This document shows positions 5,702 to 8,457 of a stretch of 8,457 nt of DNA, piece by piece. The position numbers and the translations under genes are program-made. The DNA is taken from NCBI GenBank assembly GCA_963621145.1, contig CAVFDI010000070.1:1-8457 (forward strand), written 5' to 3'. The stretch is from W0P28-013 sp963621145. GTDB taxonomy: Bacteria > Bacteroidota > Bacteroidia > Bacteroidales > Paludibacteraceae. How positions within the stretch are numbered: the stretch's first letter is position 1; the number at the start of each line of letters is the position of its first letter. Below the pieces are notes generated by a model. That model ran no database searches, was not told the origin of the DNA, and was given only the letters and a program-made list of their open reading frames with translations.

Positions 5702-6922
5702 ATGGAAACGCCAAAACACATTCACATTGCCGACTACGACTACCCACTCACCGACAATCGCATAGCAAAATATCCGCTCGAGGAGCGCGATCACAGCAAA
5801 CTGCTCATCTGGAACAACAACCAAATAGACGAAGGTCATTTCTACGACCTGCCCGACCACTTGGAACACAACGACCTGCTCATCTACAACAACACACGGG
5901 TGATTCAGGCACGGCTTCATTTTCAGAAAGATACGGGTGCACAAATCGAGATTTTCTGCCTCGAACCACGCCAACCTGCCGACTATCTGCGCGCTTTCGA
6001 AGCCGACAAAACGTGCGTTTGGAAATGCCTTGTTGGCAATCTGAAAAAATGGAAAGAGGGCGAGCTTACACAAGAATTGCTCATCGATGGAAATTTCGTA
6101 ACCTTCCAAGCCGAGCGCATCAGCGCCGACGAGGGCATGACGCACGACATTCGTTTCAGCTGGGACAACGACGAGGTTACCTTTGCCGATATTCTTGCGC
6201 ATTTTGGCGAACTGCCCATTCCGCCATACCTGAATCGCGCCACCGAAGAGAGCGACAAAACCACCTACCAGACGGTCTATTCCAAAATTGATGGCTCGGT
6301 TGCTGCGCCCACGGCTGGACTACATTTCACCAAAGATGTGCTGCGCCAACTGGCATTGAAAGGCGTGCGCGAGGACGAAGTAACGCTGCACGTTGGTGCA
6401 GGCACTTTTCAGCCTGTGAAATCGGAGGAGATTGGCGACCACCCAATGCACCGCGAGATTATTTCGGTGAACAAATCGACCATCGAAGACCTGCTGCAGC
6501 ACCGCGGCAACACCGTGGCTGTTGGCACCACATCGGTGCGCACGCTCGAAAGCCTCTACTATCTGGGCTGCCGCATCCACAAAAATCCTGATGCGCCCGA
6601 GCTCACCGTGACACAATGGGAACCCTACGAAAACGACTACACGCTAACAACCAACGAAGCGCTGCAAGAAATCGTCAACTATCTGACAGTCAAACACTTG
6701 CCTGCGCTCGATGCCGCCACGCAAATAATGATTGTACCAGAATTTCAGTTCCGCATTGTCGACAAGATGATAACCAATTTTCACCAACCGAAAAGCACGC
6801 TTTTGCTGCTTGTGTCGGCCTTTGTGGGCGACGAAGCATGGCGCAAAATCTACCGCTACGCCCTCGACCACGAATTCCGCTTTCTGAGTTATGGCGACAG
6901 CTCCTTATTAGTTAGGAATTAG
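5702..6922 (+). CDS. queA: S-adenosylmethionine:tRNA ribosyltransferase-isomerase, long form
   Basis: QueA transfers the ribosyl part of S-adenosylmethionine onto preQ1 in the wobble position of GUN-anticodon tRNAs, forming epoxyqueuosine on the way to queuosine. Conserved family blocks appear in order: DLLIYNNTRVIQARL at 58-72, ELPIPPYLNR at 170-179, YQTVYSKIDGSVAAPTAGLH at 189-208, LHVGAGTFQPV at 229-239 followed by HPMH at 247-250, AVGTTSVRTLES at 273-284, NFHQPKSTLLLLVSAFVG at 359-376, and FRFLSYGDSSLL at 392-403. At 406 residues it is about 50 longer than the E. coli enzyme. I recall Bacteroidales carrying both a standard form and a long form like this one, so it may be a paralogue whose exact substrate is untested. 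The last residues (VRN) and the stop codon are already in the downstream repeat sequence. No terminator hairpin follows. Confidence 0.9.
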   Translation: METPKHIHIADYDYPLTDNRIAKYPLEERDHSKLLIWNNNQIDEGHFYDLPDHLEHNDLLIYNNTRVIQARLHFQKDTGAQIEIFCLEPRQPADYLRAFEADKTCVWKCLVGNLKKWKEGELTQELLIDGNFVTFQAERISADEGMTHDIRFSWDNDEVTFADILAHFGELPIPPYLNRATEESDKTTYQTVYSKIDGSVAAPTAGLHFTKDVLRQLALKGVREDEVTLHVGAGTFQPVKSEEIGDHPMHREIISVNKSTIEDLLQHRGNTVAVGTTSVRTLESLYYLGCRIHKNPDAPELTVTQWEPYENDYTLTTNEALQEIVNYLTVKHLPALDAATQIMIVPEFQFRIVDKMITNFHQPKSTLLLLVSAFVGDEAWRKIYRYALDHEFRFLSYGDSSLLVRN

Positions 6923-6946
6923 GAGTGAGGAGTTAGGAGTGAGGAG
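6919..6946. repeat. Tandem 14-bp repeat, two exact copies, at the queA stop
   Basis: TTAGGAGTGAGGAG occurs exactly twice in a row (6919-6932 and 6933-6946), with a partial unit (TTAGGAA) just before at 6912-6918 inside the queA coding sequence. The queA stop codon TAG (6920-6922) is part of the first unit. A run of five T follows. Confidence 0.92.
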
Positions 6947-6952
6947 TTTTTC

Positions 6953-6970
6953 AATTGATAATTGATAATT
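6953..6970. repeat. Short AATTGAT tandem repeat
   Basis: Two copies of the 7-base unit AATTGAT and a partial third (AATT) occupy this stretch, followed by a looser pair TAGCAAT/TAGCATT at 6971-6984. It separates the 14-bp and 8-bp arrays and suggests that the whole intergenic region grew by slippage. Confidence 0.75.
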
Positions 6971-6988
6971 TAGCAATTAGCATTAAAC

Positions 6989-7076
6989 GATTCAACAATT
7001 CAACAATTCAACGATTCAACAATTCAACGATTCAACGATTCAACAATTCAACAATTCAACGATTCAACAATTCAAC
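6989..7076. repeat. 8-bp microsatellite, eleven units, upstream of the transporter
   Basis: Eleven consecutive 8-base units RATTCAAC fill 88 bases without a gap or length change. Only the first base of the unit varies, in the order G A A G A G G A A G A. The array ends six bases (all A) before the transporter ATG at 7083, so it forms the immediate 5' region of that gene. No TAnnTTTG box is seen between queA and the ATG. The unit is outside the coding frame, so changes in copy number would alter leader length or promoter spacing and not the protein. Confidence 0.97.
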
Positions 7077-7082
7077 AAAAAA

Positions 7083-8063
7083 ATGCTGCGCTTCATAAAA
7101 AACTGGACTTTGCCCATTGCCATGTTGATGGGAGCGGCGGGCTATTTTTTGCTGGCCGATGTATCGCTGCTTGCGCCCGTTCGTTCCGTGGCGAAATCGG
7201 TGGCATCGGTACTGACACCGCTGCTCATTTTTGCGCAACTGCTACTTTCGTTCTGCAAAGTGGAGCCCAAAGCCTTGATTCCGCGCGGCTGGCATGTGTG
7301 GTTGCTCATTTTTCAAGCGGCGATGTGTTGCGGTTTGGCTGCCCTACTCACCTGCCTGCCAATGGATCACGCAGCGCGCCAAATTCTCGAAGGCGCAATG
7401 GTCTGCCTCATCTGCCCAACGGCCACAGCGGGCGTTGTAATCACTGGAAAATTGGGCGGAAACACCTCGAGTTTGGTAACCTATACTCTACTCTCGAACA
7501 TTTTGGCGGCCATCTTGGTGCCGATAGTTTTTCCGCTAGTCGAACCGCACGCTGGCCTCGATTTTTGGGGCGCATTTCTCAAGATTTTAAGCAAAGTTTT
7601 CCCGCTACTTCTTGCGCCATTCTTTTTGGCTCTGATTTTTCGCGCATGGATGCCAAAAGTGCATCAATTTCTACTGAAACACAGCGGTTTAGCATTCTAT
7701 CTTTGGGCTATTGCACTGATTATTGTGATGGCTCAAACCACGCAATCGCTGGTAAATAGTCCTGCTAGCGTTGGCACAAAACTGCTGATTGCAGCGGCAG
7801 GATTGGTGGCGTGCATGCTGCAATTTGCTGTGGGCAAAAAAGTCGGTACGCGCTACGACGATCGCATCAGCGGCGGACAGGCGCTCGGGCAGAAAAACAC
7901 CGTGCTGGCCGTGTGGATGGCGTGCGCCTACCTCGACCCCGTGTCGTCGCTCGGGCCAGGCAGTTATGTGGTGTGGCAAAACTCGTTCAACTCGTGGCAG
8001 TTGTGGAAAAAACGCCGCGCCGACGAGAAAAAAGTGGAAAATTTGGTGGAATCAAAAAAATAG
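7083..8063 (+). CDS. BASS-family (bile acid:sodium symporter-like) membrane transporter
   Basis: A 326-residue inner-membrane protein with about nine to ten hydrophobic segments (roughly 8-25, 41-58, 72-90, 104-121, 134-152, 167-188, 202-218, 232-250, 274-290). The most family-like stretches are GAMVCLICPTATAGVVITGK at 104-123, the following LGGNTSSLVTYTLLSNI at 124-140, and GGQALGQKNTVLAVWMACAY at 264-283. These resemble the two conserved regions that form the substrate and sodium sites in BASS transporters, and I recall close relatives in Bacteroides. The substrate cannot be inferred; bile acids are only the founding substrate of the family. The C-terminus is a charged cytoplasmic tail (KKRRADEKKVENLVESKK). 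The start follows a run of A after the 8-bp array. No own promoter is evident, so read-through from queA is possible. The tRNA-Ser promoter overlaps its end. Confidence 0.85.
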   Translation: MLRFIKNWTLPIAMLMGAAGYFLLADVSLLAPVRSVAKSVASVLTPLLIFAQLLLSFCKVEPKALIPRGWHVWLLIFQAAMCCGLAALLTCLPMDHAARQILEGAMVCLICPTATAGVVITGKLGGNTSSLVTYTLLSNILAAILVPIVFPLVEPHAGLDFWGAFLKILSKVFPLLLAPFFLALIFRAWMPKVHQFLLKHSGLAFYLWAIALIIVMAQTTQSLVNSPASVGTKLLIAAAGLVACMLQFAVGKKVGTRYDDRISGGQALGQKNTVLAVWMACAYLDPVSSLGPGSYVVWQNSFNSWQLWKKRRADEKKVENLVESKK

Positions 8064-8073
8064 TGTAACTTTG
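8042..8073 (+). promoter_or_regulatory. Predicted promoter of the tRNA-Ser gene
   Basis: TTTG (8042-8045) is followed after 20 bases by TAACTTTG (8066-8073), the best plus-strand promoter match in the window. The -33 element and spacer lie inside the last codons of the transporter gene, and the -7 box starts three bases after its TAG stop. Initiation near 8080 leaves only a few bases before the mature tRNA. Confidence 0.72.
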
Positions 8074-8084
8074 CACCGCTTTTC

Positions 8085-8169
8085 GGAGAGATGGTAGAGT
8101 GGTCGATTACAGCGGTCTTGAAAACCGCCGTACCGAGAGGTACCGGGGGTTCGAATCCCTCTCTCTCCG
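8085..8169 (+). tRNA. tRNA-Ser (anticodon UGA)
   Basis: An 85-base cloverleaf can be drawn by hand. The acceptor arm GGAGAGA (8085-8091) pairs with TCTCTCC (8162-8168). The anticodon stem GCGGT/ACCGC (8112-8116 with 8124-8128) closes the loop CTTGAAA, so the anticodon is TGA at 8119-8121, reading UCN serine codons. A long variable arm typical of class II tRNAs forms GTACC/GGTAC around GAGA (8130-8143). The T loop TTCGAAT is intact and the discriminator base is G at 8169. The CCA end is not encoded and must be added after transcription. Confidence 0.97.
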
Positions 8170-8180
8170 CAAAATAAAAT

Positions 8181-8212
8181 TACCGCCTCGATGCATTTGC
8201 GTCGGGGCGGTA
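8181..8212. terminator. Hairpin terminator between tRNA-Ser and a convergent gene
   Basis: TACCGCCTCGATGC (8181-8194) pairs with GCGTCGGGGCGGTA (8199-8212) over 14 bp, including two G-U pairs, around the loop ATTT. On the minus strand the stem is followed by ATTTTATTTTG, a good T-rich tail, and it begins six bases after the stop codon of the gene to the right. It is therefore a convincing terminator for that gene. The plus-strand tail (GTCGTTTA) is weaker, so termination of the tRNA transcript is possible but less sure. Confidence 0.82.
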
Positions 8213-8217
8213 GTCGT

Positions 8218-8457
8218 TTAATCCATAAGGAAATCGCTAAGTGGTCGAATTTTAGCAGTGTAAGTATTTAAACGCTGACGGATATCTATATTTTTATCAA
8301 ATTGCAAAGGTGCAGAATTGTCAAACCGAACAACGACATAATAATCGGCATGTTCAGGAGAGAAACCAAGATTTTGGAGATTTTCCTTTGTCCAAATTTG
8401 AAAAGTTCCTTCTTTTTTTAATCTAAAAATTTGGCATTTTTGTCCACCCGTGTGCAA
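8218..8457 (-). CDS. Unrecognised protein, C-terminal fragment
   Basis: The last 80 codons including the stop are present; the gene enters from the right edge, and the TTG at the edge is an ordinary codon of a cut frame, not a supported start. The fragment opens HTGGQKCQIFRLKKEGTFQI and ends in RPLSDFLMD. It is soluble-looking, with alternating hydrophobic residues suggesting beta strands (QIFRLKK, YYVVVRF) and no membrane segment. I do not recognise a family; the mixture of strands and charged residues would suit a nucleic-acid enzyme or a DUF, but nothing in it is diagnostic. The frame is open to the edge, ends properly and is followed by a terminator, so it is likely a real gene. Confidence 0.7.
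   Translation of the reverse strand: MHTGGQKCQIFRLKKEGTFQIWTKENLQNLGFSPEHADYYVVVRFDNSAPLQFDKNIDIRQRLNTYTAKIRPLSDFLMD

Noticed and set aside
5533..6291. Plus-strand open frame of 252 codons overlapping the start of queA
   Set aside because: It runs through the intergenic region and then out of frame through queA; the composition is Arg/Ser/His-rich and it would start upstream of the queA promoter box.
6976..6985. Ten bases ATTAGCATTA shared with the region downstream of pheT (about 4218-4227)
   Set aside because: A 10-base AT-rich match between two intergenic regions is expected by chance and the flanks do not match.
6989..7076. The 8-bp array as a CRISPR
   Set aside because: Units are contiguous and only 8 bases long, with no spacers.
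8455..8457. TTG at the right edge as the start codon of the last gene
   Set aside because: The frame is cut by the window edge and is open to the last base; nothing supports initiation there.

Overview
The window looks like a chromosomal segment from a member of the Bacteroidota, probably Bacteroidales. The evidence is the recurring TAnnTTTG promoter box ahead of most genes, the lack of clear Shine-Dalgarno sequences, a pheT gene standing apart from pheS, and protein family variants I recognise from Bacteroides relatives (a long-form QueA, a BASS transporter, and two DUF4143 ATPases). No genome-level placement was possible from sequence alone.

Layout, left to right. (1) Positions 1-62 hold the first codons of a minus-strand DegT/DnrJ/EryC1/StrS-type aminotransferase that runs out of the window. 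(2) 161-1610 is a cassette: a minus-strand DUF4143 AAA-type ATPase gene (214-1485) bracketed by two identical 43-bp direct repeats. Each repeat carries a -7 promoter box firing leftwards, and a pair of 23-bp palindrome-bearing repeats lies in the leader. (3) 1647-4205 is pheT with its own promoter box and a strong, probably bidirectional terminator. (4) 4276-5543 is a second, divergent DUF4143 ATPase on the minus strand, with a perfect 16-bp palindrome at its promoter. (5) 5661-6922 is a queA-family gene. (6) 6919-7076 is a stretch made almost wholly of three kinds of short tandem repeat, including eleven exact-length copies of an 8-bp unit ending six bases before the next start codon. (7) 7083-8063 encodes a BASS-family membrane transporter, followed by tRNA-Ser(UGA) at 8085-8169. 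A terminator hairpin is shared with a convergent, unrecognised gene that is cut by the right edge.

How it works together. pheT, queA and tRNA-Ser are translation housekeeping genes (Phe-tRNA charging, queuosine-type tRNA modification, serine decoding). They are separate transcription units, not one operon. The ATPases are accessory genes on the opposite strand. The most unusual structure is the first ATPase cassette: deleting one 1,407-bp repeat unit would recreate a simple divergent aminotransferase/pheT intergenic region, so the ATPase gene looks like an insertion that duplicated a promoter and left its neighbour's transcription possible. The second notable structure is the microsatellite region before the transporter, which could make its expression variable. 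No CRISPR array, rRNA or transposase is seen. No stretch longer than about 230 bases lacks a gene; the largest gap (5476-5701) holds two divergent promoters and the palindrome.
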